Origin: Schizochytrium sp. TIO01
Taxonomy: Eukaryota; Sar; Bigyra; Thraustochytrida; Thraustochytriidae
DNA: 64,000 bases
Assembly: GCA_004764695.1 (NCBI GenBank)
Contig: SMSO01000025.1
Location: forward strand, 5,324,362 to 5,388,361
Reading direction: 5' to 3'
In this document: one piece after another, positions 52,746 to 63,836 of the stretch
How positions within the stretch are numbered: the stretch's first letter is position 1
Layout of the letters: the number at the start of each line of letters is the position of its first letter
The notes under the pieces: generated by a model
The model's database searches: none
What the model saw: only the letters and a program-made list of their open reading frames with translations
Told to the model about the DNA's origin: nothing
Made by a program: the position numbers and the translations under genes

Positions 52746-53235
52746 GTGGGTCACTCAAATGGTCGGCTCAACTGATCCTCAATTCTATGCAATCATTGAA
52801 AATGAGTCGAGTCTCGTTATGGGGCTGATATCACTCCTATGCATTGACAAAAACAATGGCGGCATCGAAATTGGCCACGTTGTTTTTGGCGCCAATATGC
52901 AGCGCAAGCCATTTGGGACGGAGGCTATCTATCTCCTTGGCAAGCTCGCAATGGACGACCTAGGGTACCGTCGCCTTGCGTGGAGATGCCACAATGAAAA
53001 TCAACGCTCTAGACGCGCTGCACAGCGCTTCGGATTCACATTCGAAGGCGTTTTCCGGCAGCATTACGTTTGCAAAGATCGCAATCGCAACACAGCATGG
53101 TTCTCCATCATTGATAGCGAGTGGCCTGTATGCCGCAATGCCTTTGAGAAGTGGCTTGCTCCTGAGAATTTTGACGCGGAAGGGTTGCAAGTTCAAACAC
53201 TCGATGCTATCCGGGCATCTTTAAAATCTCTTTAA
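52534..53235 (+). CDS. GNAT-family N-acetyltransferase (copy B)
   Basis: 233-residue paralogue of the gene at 42255, with the same RimJ/RimL-like core: IEIGHVVFG, MQRKPFGTE as the acetyl-CoA loop, AMDDLGYRRLAWRCHNEN, RAAQRFGFTFEGVFRQ, WFSIIDSEWP. Both copies keep all core elements intact, so both are probably functional. Differences concentrate after residue 70. It is seven residues shorter at the C-terminus. The upstream block, and therefore probably the promoter, is almost the same as in copy A. Substrate unknown; probably cytosolic. The start is supported by identity with copy A from the ATG onward. Confidence 0.87.
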   Translation: MKKAMSPLLHWTPRVFPPHEVLQGKICRLEPLSFKKHCDGLYKALEGPGSDPVLYEYLLNGPFEERSKFDEWVTQMVGSTDPQFYAIIENESSLVMGLISLLCIDKNNGGIEIGHVVFGANMQRKPFGTEAIYLLGKLAMDDLGYRRLAWRCHNENQRSRRAAQRFGFTFEGVFRQHYVCKDRNRNTAWFSIIDSEWPVCRNAFEKWLAPENFDAEGLQVQTLDAIRASLKSL

Positions 53236-55394
53236 AGCACTATTCGTGAATGCTAGAAAGTATAATCATTGGCCAAAGACCTCGCTTAAGTTTGCATTAC
53301 TTAAGCTTCATTCGGCTCCACAAGAATATTAGAATTACATCATGTCTATTATGCTGATATTAAAATAGTGTACTGTGTTGACTCATTTTGTAGTCAAAGT
53401 TCTTCTTCGAAGAATCCCTCCTACCTAAATCCCTTTACACTTGTATTTATTTGCCTTGCGACTTTCTTCACGGTGTCCAGACCATTCAAAATTTGCTTTC
53501 ATTATTTCTTGCCTGAGCATGTCGACATGCAACGTACTATCTGAAACAACGTCAAGGAGGCAAAGTGTCCACTCCATGGGACCTCTCTATCATGAGTTTC
53601 AGACAAAGCACGCTCCAAACCGTGGCAATGCCTTGAGTTCAGAGATATGTTTTGCCTTGTGTTGACAGACTTTCAAATTTTTCTTATGGAGGTCCTCTTC
53701 CTCCATTACGCATTCAGTCTTTGTTTCTAGTTTCTAAAGCATAGTGATGATACTATTTTCGATGTTAAAGCAAAGTCACTTTATATGACATGGTCGTTAT
53801 CCAAGGAAAACTCCAGCAAGGTCCGACAGACGATGCTCTTTATAAAGTTATGAATTTCACTCTTCAATAGAATGGAGAGCTGAGTGTTTCTTTCTACCTG
53901 CTAGTGAGTTACCAACCCTGCCTGCACTTACATTATAGGGTTAATTCCCTCAGAGTGCTAGATTTACAGCTGACTAAATGTTTCGACGAATTTTGGTTGT
54001 CCCTTTCAGGTATCGCGTGATGCACCAGAAAACAGTCAGTTGTCAGGCCGCCTGGAGTCAGCTTTAACATTCTGTCTGAAAGAAAGACATAAAGCCTGAG
54101 ATGTGCGGCCCAGATCAGTCGTTGAACGACACTATCGCCATTAATCTATCACTCTGAGCCAGTCGAATATAGAAGCTTCCCAGCAACCAACATCAGCGCC
54201 ATCATGGAGTGAGATTTCCTTAAGTTCTCAGCCAATGTCATTAGAGTTGGCCTTGATCCAAACTAACAAACATATAACTTTGTCTTTCTCGCATCCAGAA
54301 TTGTTCCTCAGTGCCACTGCAACGCCACACGCTATTTATTTCAAGGAAGATGAATGCTTGCAAATCTAGCAAATTGAGTGAAGAGCAAGGCAACGCAGCA
54401 CGCCTCAAGACAACCTTGGCGGAATCTACAGGACGACCTTTTCCCTCACACCGACCCCCGAAGCTCTGTTCCGCCTATTCGCTTCCACCCTTCCAAGTCG
54501 TCACCATGCTACTCATCTTCTTTTCTTTTGAAGTACGCACCACTAGACCTTGTCTTGGCATCCACGACCTCCTCGCCCTCTGCAAATGGCGCTGGTTCAT
54601 ACCAAGCCCCTAGTAAACCCCATAGGAGCCATTGCGACTGTATGAATTTTTGTATGTGTACCAAGTAACAAATGGAAATGACAGCCCTTGGTACGAAAGT
54701 GAAGGGATCTTCCTACTGCCGCTCGTGTTCTGGTAGATCAATTCGGCTTTGCTTGTTCCTGAAGCACTCCTCCTCGCGCTGTCACTGCCAAGCTCACTCG
54801 AAAATCTCATTGCTGCTAGCGGCTCGCCTTCTGAACTCACTTCCTGGCCCAACTTGAATAGCAGCGAAGAGCGGGGGACTGAGCACATAGGCAAGCGCCT
54901 CTTCGAGACTACCTTTTGGGCGGCGCGGGAAATAGTTAAACTGGGCACAGCAGGTTGCACAGAGCGACCAGGAGCGGGACGAGCGAGCACCGCGGCGGCC
55001 GTGGAATCCCGCTGGAGCTCGCTCCACACTCTTTCATGGCAGGCCGGCTGCCATTTCAAAGTGACTCGGCCAACTTAGCTCGAGCCGCTTGGCTCCCGGC
55101 GGCGGAGCTCATGCGGCTGGATATCCGTCACTTGAATTCGTCTCGAATAAATGAGTCAGGCTCAGTCAGACATCCTGGCACCTCCAGGCAGGCAGCTGCT
55201 CCAAGGCCCCGAGGCCCGAAGGCTCGAGGGCTCGAGGTCGCACGGGCGCGGGAAGCGCAGCAGGGCCAGGTCGGAGGCGATGGCGATGCGGGCGCCCGCC
55301 ACCCTGCCGACTTGAAGCCAAACGCCGGCACGCGAAGCTTGAACGAAGCTCCTACGAAGCAGCTCGGCGCGAGGACAGTCCGTCAAGAAAGACA

Positions 55395-55418
55395 CAGCCA
55401 GACAGCCAGACAGCCAGA
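55395..55418. repeat. (CAGACAGC)n short repeat
   Basis: Three copies of an 8-bp unit inside the GC-rich island. Confidence 0.85.
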
Positions 55419-55650
55419 CATCCAGGTTGAACGAACACTGAAAAGTCAACTTCGAAGGAGCGTTTGCCCATACGGACGAGCCGAAGTACAGCCGGGTGGG
55501 TACCTGAAACGTGCACGCGGGCGGAGGCGGCGCAGGGCGCCCTGCGTACGCATCTACGCACGAAGGCCAGCCCGGCCGCGAGCTCCATTCGCGCCGCGGC
55601 CTCTGCTGCGAGCCCGCGGCCTGGAAACCAACCCCAAGATCGGCAGCAGC

Positions 55651-55693
55651 GGCAGCATTGGCAGCATTGGCAGCATTGGCAGCATTGGCAGCG
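55651..55693. repeat. (GGCAGCATT)n 9-bp repeat
   Basis: Nearly five copies of a 9-bp unit. In one + frame it reads Gly-Ser-Ile repeats and on the minus strand Ala-Asn-Ala repeats; the multiple-of-three period keeps both open. Confidence 0.92.
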
Positions 55694-56185
55694 GGCTGAG
55701 GACCTGCCTGCCTACCTACCTGGGCGTGTGATCCTCCAGCCGCGCGAGGGACCGACGCGTGCCAGGCATGCCGAATCTGCGCTGGGAGCGCGGGCGGGCT
55801 CCGCGACTTCGTCTTGGGTCTGCCGGCTCGCCTCCGAAGGGCACGAGGAAGCACGCGCTGACGGCCACACAGACACTCGTCTACGGGAACCCGCGCTCCC
55901 AAAAGCAATTCGTCTGGTCAGAGTCGACCCTCGGGTTGACAGGAGCAGGCAGGCAGGCAGGCAGCAGGTGCGGTGCCTGCGTAAGGGCGGGCGAGCAAGG
56001 GAAAGTACAAGTTGAAGGCAAGTTGGACTTGGGCGATGATGATGGGGAGGATGGTGATTAGGGTGGCGGAGCGTGCTCTGTTCTGTCTGGGTTGGAAGAG
56101 AGAGGAAAGTTAGGAAGCTGGAATGCAGCGGCGAGGGAAATAAATGTCTTGGGCCGCTGTGCGGTAGGGGGGTGGGATTAATTGA

Positions 56186-56187
56186 GC

Positions 56188-56222
<35 letters not shown>

Positions 56223-56223
56223 A
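56186..56223. repeat. (AAGC)n microsatellite
   Basis: About nine AAGC units, the same unit as at 11987-12034. Confidence 0.93.
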
Positions 56224-56833
56224 GCGTCTCGCAGGAACAGGTGCTTCTCGAAGCTGAAGAGGACTCTCGGAAGGTTATTTTATTCTTAACCTTGAGAGAA
56301 GTAGTAGAGCCCGAAGATCTGCAAGATGTACGAGGCATTTGTTTGTTCTGACAACCCGCGTTTTATTCTTGGAAAGTTTCTTCCGCAACTGAGTTTGCTC
56401 AAGAATTAGCGACTTTCTGATGAATGATCGATCGATCATACAGAGCTTGCAAGAAACAACTGACACCCGTGCAGTAAATTCCTACTTCGTGAAACTCTGA
56501 GCCTCCTGTAGCACTTAGTGCAACCATTCTCTATGCGCTGAATTGGAAACACGCAAACTTAAAAGCTTTTGCCTATTATCTGAACACCATAATAAAAGAA
56601 TGGATTTAACAACCTTGGAAGGACTCTATAAAGGCTTAGATAACCATGAAAAAGGCATTTGAGTTAGCCCCAGTTTCAGAGCTTGCTACAATTTGATTTT
56701 TATGTCTCCTCACATCAAGACTGTAAGCTCTTAAGTGATAGAGATATTCTAATTGACTCATAAGAGAATCCTCCGCTAGTGTCCTGCTAGATTAGAAGCA
56801 CGTCGCCTTCGCTAAGAGCGGGTCAGTTGAGGA

Positions 56834-56840
56834 TATAAAG
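56834..56840 (+). promoter_or_regulatory. possible TATA box (TATAAAG)
   Basis: TATAAAG 130 bp before the metalloprotease ATG at 56970, followed by an A/C-rich leader. The spacing would give a 5' leader of about 100 nt. The assignment is based on sequence and position only. Confidence 0.45.
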
Positions 56841-56969
56841 AGGTCGTTGATCAAACAAAGCATACTCCAGCAAATCCGCAACAGCAAAACCGAAACTACA
56901 ACAGCATCAAAAGCATCAAGTATAACAAGCTACCGTCTGTCAAGTGAAGGAGAGACTGTGCTACGAACC

Positions 56970-58088
56970 ATGATGCTACGCTACCTCGCGCTTGCCACTG
57001 TGTTTGCCTTGTGCAGCACGGTGCAAGGTGACTATGTGAATCTTGAAGTAGTTACCAACGATTATGACAACATCACCAGCATTCTACCGAAGCTCTTGGT
57101 GAAAGCCAAGACAACCTGGAACAGTATTATCAAGACAAGGCATGATAACTTCACCTTCACAAAGAGCGTCAACCTCAACAACTACTGCAGCATTGACTAC
57201 ACAATCGAGTCTGGCACTGAGATTGAGAACTTGCTCGTTCTGATTCAATTTATCGAAACAGATAGCAAGTACATTGCCTCATCCGAGATCTGCGCATTCG
57301 CAGAGACTGACGGCACCTACTTTCCTCGTATCGGTCTCATTACAATGGATGTCAGCAAGTCAGAAGAGCAAATCAAATACGTCCTTGATAACGTCATGGA
57401 GCATGAGATTGGCCACATTCTTGGCCTTGGCCCCCTCTGGAACAGCTATGGACTTGTTGAAAGTGGAGCATACACTGGCTCTGGAGCAGTATACGGCTAT
57501 GAGCAAGTCGGAGCGTCAGATGGGGTGGAAAGCGTGCCCGTTCAGACAAGCGACAACTCCGCACTTATGCACTGGGATGACACGATTCTCGGCACAGAGC
57601 TCATGACTGGCCGCATGAACACCCACATCCAGCCTTTGTCATTGATCACTGCCTATGCCCTCACCGATATTGGCTACGAGATTTACTCCAACTACGCAGA
57701 CTCCTTCACGCTTCTTGAGGATGGCCCGGGTAACGACACCTACAAGGTTTGGATTGACTTGTTTCATGACTACACAGCTTTTGACTCGACCGAGACGGTG
57801 CCTGTCCTTTCTAACGGCAAGATCGCCTCCAAGTCTGTCACATTCTCTACTTCAGATTCCACCACCTCTACCACCACCACATCAACGGATGATCGCCCTA
57901 GCACCTGGGAGCTTGTTATTACAGTACTGTTCGCTGTAGTTGTCGTTGCCTTGTTCGCTACTTGTGGTGTCTGCCTCTACCGCCGTCGCAAGATGAGGCG
58001 CAACGGTGACCCTACTGACCCGACGAAGTTTGATGACTCTGGAAACCCCCCTGTGCACCAGAACAGCAATGCGATGAATGCTGTCTAA
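56970..58088 (+). CDS. leishmanolysin-like (M8-type) membrane metalloprotease
   Basis: 372-residue paralogue of the genes at 36795 and 59912. Signal peptide 1-20 (MMLRYLALATVFALCSTVQG). Zinc site HEIGHILGLGPLW with His145, Glu146 and His149; third His201 in LMHWDD; Met212 in ELMTG. Conserved Cys73 and Cys108. A Thr/Ser run (about 295-308) forms a stalk before the membrane span (about 315-338) and a basic CLYRRRK stop-transfer. The tail ends MNAV. The frame is open further upstream to 56847, but no ATG occurs there, and the two adjacent ATGs at 56970/56973 lie exactly before a canonical signal sequence. It has Pro where its paralogues have Thr in G-[TP]-LW. Probably a cell-surface protease; substrate unknown. 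Confidence 0.88.
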   Translation: MMLRYLALATVFALCSTVQGDYVNLEVVTNDYDNITSILPKLLVKAKTTWNSIIKTRHDNFTFTKSVNLNNYCSIDYTIESGTEIENLLVLIQFIETDSKYIASSEICAFAETDGTYFPRIGLITMDVSKSEEQIKYVLDNVMEHEIGHILGLGPLWNSYGLVESGAYTGSGAVYGYEQVGASDGVESVPVQTSDNSALMHWDDTILGTELMTGRMNTHIQPLSLITAYALTDIGYEIYSNYADSFTLLEDGPGNDTYKVWIDLFHDYTAFDSTETVPVLSNGKIASKSVTFSTSDSTTSTTTTSTDDRPSTWELVITVLFAVVVVALFATCGVCLYRRRKMRRNGDPTDPTKFDDSGNPPVHQNSNAMNAV

Positions 58089-59822
58089 AATGTTAATTGA
58101 TCCAGTACTTGAGCCGTTCCGTGTCTGTAAAGACAAAATTTCTTTGCAGACTTCTTGCAGATATGCGCCTAGCTAGTACCATGATTCCTTTTTGATAATT
58201 TCGTGCCCTGCAGCACACGTCTCTTATTCGATCAAATAACTTTTAAAAGTCATCTTCATAAAATCCCCTAGAACATCACGTTTCGTCTTTTCTAATTTCT
58301 TTTTGCTTGCCCTCTTTTCCGCCTTGCAGCTATGCTACTGTTAGTAAGAAGACTCACAGCTTAATTCAAAGTGGAGATTGCGATACTATCCAGCTCCACT
58401 GGCACATCTTCAGCTCGAGAGCCTTGGTTGCAGGACTGGAGCGAAGTTCCACCTCGCACGCCCTGGCACGAGCCGAGCTCTTGATTGGCGAATGCAGCAT
58501 AGAAATCTAGATAGTTCAATCTGCGGAGTTGTCGTTCTTTTCGAGAGAAGGCGCGTGTTGATGGAAATTCGCAAGATTGATCCGCCTCAAGATCAATTCA
58601 GAATCTGCGATTCAGCACTTGGTTCTGCATGTTAAAAAATTTAAAAAAAAAGATGCACTTGTCTATGCCCTCCGTCCGAGCCCAACTTTCTCGTCTTTGG
58701 CTCCGTAACTTTTAGATTTGTAGCTCATGCGTTATTGGAAAGTCAAACTGCATTCCCGCTTGGCTTTTTCACCTTCTCGCCGAAAAGCAATAAGAATAAG
58801 AATAAGAATAAGAATGAGAAAATTCGCAGGCTCACAAGATCTACTCAGCCAACTGTCGCACTCATGGAAACCCTTGTACGGGGAAACTCGTTCTAGATCC
58901 GTGCTGCGTCGCTCTACTTCAGCTGATACCCTTATTATTATTATCACTCAGACAATTCAACTATGCTTCTAGTGGGGCTGTAGTAGCAAGCCTCAAGTAC
59001 GCATGGCCATTGTAGTAGTCACTTTATGCTTCCTGACATTGTGGACATACTGTTTTTCCTCCTTATCCTTTACCATTCGGCCGTAGCTATGCGCGTGTGA
59101 AGTTTCTGTGGGAACTGCGGGGGGACCCGCGTACGGCAATCCGATGGAGGACTTCGCCAAGCTTGACTAGATAAGACTGTAGAATCCAATGGAAATAAGC
59201 CTCATGCTGGTTGTCCAAATGGTACCAGCGCCTCATTCTGGCGCGTGCTTTGAGCATAAAGTAATGACACTAGTCTAATATATTCATTCCCCTTGCTATT
59301 AGGAGGAAGACGAGGGGAATGCAACGAGATCCGTTCAGCGGCAGGCGCTTGAAAAGGAGACCATGCACTACTAAGGGAGTATATATTAGTGAAGAGTTTT
59401 CCACTCGAAAGCTTAGCAACTGTCGATTCTATTCCATACTCTATTCCACTTCTTGAAGGAAAATTTTGAAGCAAATCATCGCCCACGAGTTATTTTGAAA
59501 TGTAATGTCGTCATGATCTTGCGAAACGAGGCAAAAACAAACTTCACCAAGCCTCCTGAATTTGTATCTATATCATTTTCTTGATTTGATAGGATAATCA
59601 GCCAGGGTTTGTTTGATTTCAATCCGAGTGTCTGAGAAGTAGATACTAAGAGCTGAATCTTAATCGCGTTTAGCTTTTCTATTGTCGCTGAGCAAAATGG
59701 ATGCAAAGAACAAGCTGCAATTAGAGAGATAATATGTCGATACTTGCTCTGCTCTGTATAGCTTGTAGGATAACTAGTGATCGTGTTGCACTAATGAGCT
59801 TGGGTTGCAATTTGCCATCTGA
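58089..59822. other. intergenic stretch between two metalloprotease genes
   Basis: No supported gene. 58378-58635 (+, non-ATG) and 59202-59486 (-, GTG) are open with protein-like composition and might be exons or relics. An (AATAAG)n run lies at about 58786-58816. Confidence 0.4.
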
Positions 59823-59860
59823 GAGAAGCAAACCCCAATCTCCAAACCCCAAACGCCAAA
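59823..59860 (+). promoter_or_regulatory. A/C-rich upstream element shared with the gene at 63903
   Basis: GAGAAGCAAACCC followed by CTCCAAACCC and CCCAAAC words, ending about 50 bp before the ATG at 59912. The same words in the same order occur at 63837-63876. It may be a shared promoter or leader element, or simply left from a recent duplication. Confidence 0.55.
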
Positions 59861-59911
59861 GAATAAAACAAAGTCACAAATACTTTGTTGTAAACCCTTG
59901 GCAAGCCTAGC

Positions 59912-61066
59912 ATGTTTCGTTTCTTTACTCTCTGTGCCATTCTGGCTTTGAGCACTTTGTCTGCTGATGCTGCGTACATCACATTCAATGCCACTACCAA
60001 CGAATATACCGACCTCGAATCAATGCTCCCAACTCTTCTCGAGAAGTCCATCGCTGGCTGGAACAACATTATCAAAGAGACTCAGGATTCAATTACCTTT
60101 ACCCAGTCCACAAACCTGAAGAACTACTGCAACATTGACTATACAATCTCTGCAGGAACCAAAATCAAGGGCCTTCAGGTCTTCGTACAATTCATCGAAA
60201 CGGCAAGCACCTCCATTGCCACGACCGAAATTTGTGCATTCTCGAAGCAGGATGGATACTACTTCCCGCGTATTGGTCTCATCACCATGGATGTAAGCAA
60301 ATCTGAGGAATGGAGCAAGCGCGTGCTCGATAATGTCATGGAGCACGAGATTGGCCACATTCTTGGCCTCGGTACGCTTTGGAACAGCTATGGTTATGTC
60401 TCGAACGGTGCTTATGGCGGATCGAACGGTGTCTACGGATACGAGCAGGTCGGTGCTTCTGATGGCGTCGAGAGTGTGCCTGTGCAGCGCAGCCAGTCTT
60501 CTGATCTTTTCCACTGGGATGATCGTGTTCTTGGTGGCGAGCTCATGACTGGTCGCATGAATGGTCACTTCCAGCCCATGTCTAGCGTCACTGTGGAGGC
60601 CCTGAAGGATCTTGGATACCAGGTCTGGCCGAATAATGCTGATTCTTTCTCCTTGGATGAAAACACCTACAAAAACGACACTTATGACGTGTGGATTGAC
60701 CTGTACCATGACTATACCCCACTTGGTACCACCGCTAAGATTCCTCTCTTTAGCAGCGGCAAGCTCGCCTACTCTACTGTCACCTTTAGCTCGGCAAGCT
60801 CATCTTCAAGCAGCAGCGGTAGCAGCTCTGGTGTTACAAACAATTACTACTATGGCGACAGTCGCATGCACCCGAGCGCGTGGGAGATCTCTGTGACGGT
60901 TCTGCTTGCTGTGTTTGCCGTTGCTCTCTTTGGAACGTGCGGCATGTGCTTATACCGCCGTCGTTTCATGAATCAAGTTGATCCTCCCACGCAAACAGCC
61001 AAGTTCGACAGCGAGCTCCCGCCGATCCACCGCGACACTCATGCGCACTCAATGAATGCTGTCTAA
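59912..61066 (+). CDS. leishmanolysin-like (M8-type) membrane metalloprotease
   Basis: 384-residue paralogue, closest to the gene at 56970. Signal peptide 1-20 (MFRFFTLCAILALSTLSADA). Zinc site HEIGHILGLGTLW with His145, Glu146 and His149; third His201 in LFHWDD; Met212 in ELMTG. The positions are identical to those of the 56970 product. Conserved Cys73 and Cys108. A Ser/Gly-rich stalk (about 294-312) leads to a membrane span (about 326-349) with CLYRRRF after it, and the tail ends SMNAV. All catalytic residues are intact. The ATG is followed directly by the signal sequence and preceded by the shared A/C-rich element. No introns. Predicted to be a type I cell-surface protease. Confidence 0.9.
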   Translation: MFRFFTLCAILALSTLSADAAYITFNATTNEYTDLESMLPTLLEKSIAGWNNIIKETQDSITFTQSTNLKNYCNIDYTISAGTKIKGLQVFVQFIETASTSIATTEICAFSKQDGYYFPRIGLITMDVSKSEEWSKRVLDNVMEHEIGHILGLGTLWNSYGYVSNGAYGGSNGVYGYEQVGASDGVESVPVQRSQSSDLFHWDDRVLGGELMTGRMNGHFQPMSSVTVEALKDLGYQVWPNNADSFSLDENTYKNDTYDVWIDLYHDYTPLGTTAKIPLFSSGKLAYSTVTFSSASSSSSSSGSSSGVTNNYYYGDSRMHPSAWEISVTVLLAVFAVALFGTCGMCLYRRRFMNQVDPPTQTAKFDSELPPIHRDTHAHSMNAV

Positions 61067-62338
61067 ATCCATGCGCCCTCATTTACCGTGCCCTTTATCA
61101 TTTCTCATAATTTATATTGATATCACATGAGAAGTTAACACATGAAGCAGATTTACTCTTATACTTTGGCGCTCCTTTTTCATTTCCTTGGTTCACAATA
61201 TGTGCCAGGCCGCTCTTTAGAAGGAAGCAAAGGATTTGCTAGCCCAATATTATTATCCACACAAGTCGGTAAGTCTTGCTTGCACCATGGCAGTCACAAC
61301 ACTGTTTCAATGTAGAATACCAGCGTTGAATCATTTCATGCAGGCATGAACTTCAAGCCATCTATCCCGCAACAACATCTGTTGCACAAGTCACCTCCTC
61401 CCAGGAGGATTCATCTTTGGTGATATAAGACACTCCCTAGCCTCAAGCGCAGAGCCGCCGCTTCTCAATAAGTTTGGACATCTCTGCTCTTGCGGTGGCC
61501 TCTGCGTACTTTTCAATTTACGGTATGAAGAAAAGAAACAGAGCACCAAGCATTCTCTCGCCGCCCTGTAGATTGCACACAAGGTGACTTCTTCTCTGGC
61601 AAATGGCGGGCCTGCTCCACTTCTATCCTTGCTATCATTTCCTCGCTGCCCTTCTCCTCTGTTTAGGGCATCTTCCCTCCCGCCCATGGAGAGGAGATAC
61701 GCTCTTCTTCTGAATAAGTGCCATGCACCGCCTGATTCAGGTTGCCTGCCTAGCACTGTGCGCGATTCAGGGCTGTTCTGGGCCATTACAGTACGGATTC
61801 GGCTCGCCCTCGCAGGCATAAAATCTCAGGTTGCTCAGACTCTTCGCGAGAACCAATCGCCTTCGCAGCACCACCGCTCCGACCCCAGCTTTCCATAATC
61901 GCGTGTTCCGCATCCCAAACGCCGCACAACCAGAGCAGATCGAGCGATCGGCCTCATTCCACGACCCTTCATTTCACTCATTCATTCACTCATTCACTCA
62001 TTCAATCACTCACTCATTCACTCATTCAATCACTCAAACGAGGGCTTCCCAACTTCCTGCAAAGCACACCACAGAATCTCTTCCTACTACCTCTACTGCC
62101 ACCGCTAGTGCTCTCTACCTTCTATCCGACTGCCCGTTTGCAACGAATGCGTGCTATCTATACGCATAGCTAGCGAGCGGTCTATCTATCTATCCTCTAT
62201 CCAAGTGGAAGCAGGTCACTCGCGACGGCACGTCCCCGCAGCGGGCGGCGATCACTGGGGAGCAAGCACGAGATCGCGCGTGCGGGGACACCGCAGGTAG
62301 TGCGGGGGGCACCCGCAGGGCAGTGGAGTGACCGGCCG
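61067..62338. other. intergenic stretch
   Basis: The 3' flank of the metalloprotease gene, then GC-richer sequence from 61.4 kb. A minus-strand ATG frame of 142 codons (61391-61819) and a plus-strand frame 61584-61898 overlap, and neither has a recognisable domain. An (ATTCACTC)n run lies at 61972-62037. Confidence 0.4.
61972..62037. repeat. (CATTCACT)n imperfect repeat
   Basis: About eight units of ATTCACTC with ATTCAATC variants. Confidence 0.9.
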
Positions 62339-62561
62339 ATGCGCGTTTCGGAGGGAGTTGAATGGGGCAAATGGGGCAAATGGAGGCTCGAAGCAGAAGG
62401 AGAAGAGCGAGCTGTCCACAGCAGGAGAAGACAGCTTTGGATGCGCGTGCAGAGGGACTCGAGGAAGAGGGCGGAGGCGGCAGAGGCGGAACGGGAAGCG
62501 GCGGAGGAGGCTGCCGAGATGGCGTTGATTGATTGATTGATTGATTCATTCATTCATTCAC

Positions 62562-62596
<35 letters not shown>

Positions 62597-63162
62597 CACA
62601 TTGATTGACTGATTCGTTGATTCGTTGATTCAGTCAGCAGGCATCCATTCAGGCAGCGCAGACGCAGTTTTCGGCGGCGATTTGGGAGGCATATGAGCGA
62701 CGGAGGGATTTGGGTAAGTGAGTGACTTGATGGAAGGCAGTTCGCCAAGAACGAGTTTAGTTTGCTTTGCTTTGCTTTGCTTTGCTTGATTGCTTGCAGA
62801 GCCTTTTGCGCGAATTGCGCTGAGATCGCTCGATGGAGAAGATGTGGCCAAGGTCCTGGAGGCTGAGGCGAAGCTCGGGACGTTGCGAGGCAGCGAAGAC
62901 GTGCGTGGCGGCATCAGAGGAGGCGAAGCGCAACTGCAGAAGGTGCGTGGAAAGAACTGAAAGCTTGCGCAGCTTCCTCGCGGGGATGCACGCGATGTCA
63001 CGTCGGAGTGGTGAGCCGTTTGGGCTGGTAGAAACGGAGTGCCAAGCCAACGCAGGAAGAAGAAACCTGGGTGCGAAGACACTGTAGGCTAACGCGAGTG
63101 TTTCGCAGAAAGATAGAGAGCCCAAGACGGAGCTCCTGAGAGCGAAGCAAGCCGCCTCGTGA
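62339..63162 (+). CDS. candidate six-exon gene, charged helical protein
   Basis: ATG exon 62339-62523 is rich in Arg/Glu/Ala (RKRAEAAEAEREAAEEAAE), like a coiled coil. A (GATT)n-filled gap (weak GTTGAT donor) leads to exon 62634-62713 (QASIQAAQTQFSAAIWEAYE), which ends at GTAAGT. An 86-nt gap with TTTGC repeats ends GCTTGCAG. Exon 62800-62942 (RIALRSLDGEDVAKVLEAEA) joins in phase 1. Gaps of 30, 45 and 25 nt (62943-62972, 63011-63055, 63084-63108) then connect three short exons to TGA at 63162. Every junction keeps frame. No family recognised. The GTAAGT/GCTTGCAG pair is convincing; the small last gaps are speculative. A further open segment (63159-63440) may belong to an alternative ending. 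It lies between two metalloprotease genes on the same strand. Confidence 0.33.
62525..62630. repeat. (TTGA)n / (ATTC)n microsatellite
   Basis: Blocks of TTGATTGA interrupted by CATTCATTC and CACA. It lies within the proposed first intron of the 62339 gene model. Confidence 0.93.
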
Positions 63163-63836
63163 AGCGAGCGATTAAGGGAGGCGCCGCAGGCCGAGAATGC
63201 CCGCCTCGAGGGGCCTCCACGCATGCAGCTGCTTGGGAAATAGAGGTCACTTCTTCCACTGAGACGCAAAGATCTGAGTCGCACATACAGAGCGTTAAAG
63301 AGTCTGCACAATCTTTAGGCGACTTGGATTCCATTGTTTGGAAGCTTTGCGAACTGTCGATAATAGTGGTACGTGTGTCTTTAGAGAAGCTTGGACGAGG
63401 GTGTAGCTCCAAAGGCACGAAAAACCAACGCAGAAGCTGACGAGTGAGGCAGCAGGTTGAAAACCAACCAATATACTTTGATTGCTCTCCCCATTGTCCC
63501 CGTCACTCCGTCGTACTCTCCCACTAAAGCCCGTCGCGTCCGCAGTTCTTCTAAAGGATCGAAGAGCTCGAGGAAACCTTGGGGTCAACCTTTCAAATAT
63601 TCTGATTTTCATCGATCACTCTATTTGCTTTATATTAAATCCAACTGCTTTTCTCAAAAACTCTCATATCTCGTAGTAGAAGAAATCCAAGACTTTAAAA
63701 AGGCAACAACCTTGGTCGACCCTGTCTAATAGAGGTGGGTATTTGTTAGCATAGTAGTTTAGTTTCTGCAACATGAAAGGAATACCTAGAGCATCATAGT
63801 GTATGGTGCCATACTTCAATTTAAGGCGCAGACTTT
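63163..63836. other. intergenic stretch with an open segment
   Basis: A plus-strand segment 63159-63440 is open and protein-like (TSSTETQRSESHIQSVKESA) but has no ATG and could not be joined cleanly to the exons before it. The remainder is AT-rich 5' flank of the last metalloprotease gene. Confidence 0.4.

Larger units (their letters stand above)
53236..56833. other. AT-rich flank, then a GC-rich island
   Basis: 53.24-54.3 kb is AT-rich without a gene. 54350-54613 (+) is an 87-codon ATG frame of unknown status. From 54.7 to 56.1 kb the sequence is strongly GC-rich, with long open frames on both strands (for example 54955-55731 + and 55162-55908 -), none with an ATG start plus recognisable domain. 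These are probably composition artefacts, although exons may be hidden. It contains the repeats listed below. Confidence 0.4.

Noticed and set aside
55162..55908. 248-codon minus-strand and 258-codon plus-strand frames in the GC-rich island
   Set aside because: No ATG start on the minus frame, no recognised domain, open on both strands at once, and interrupted by short-period repeats. Composition explains them.
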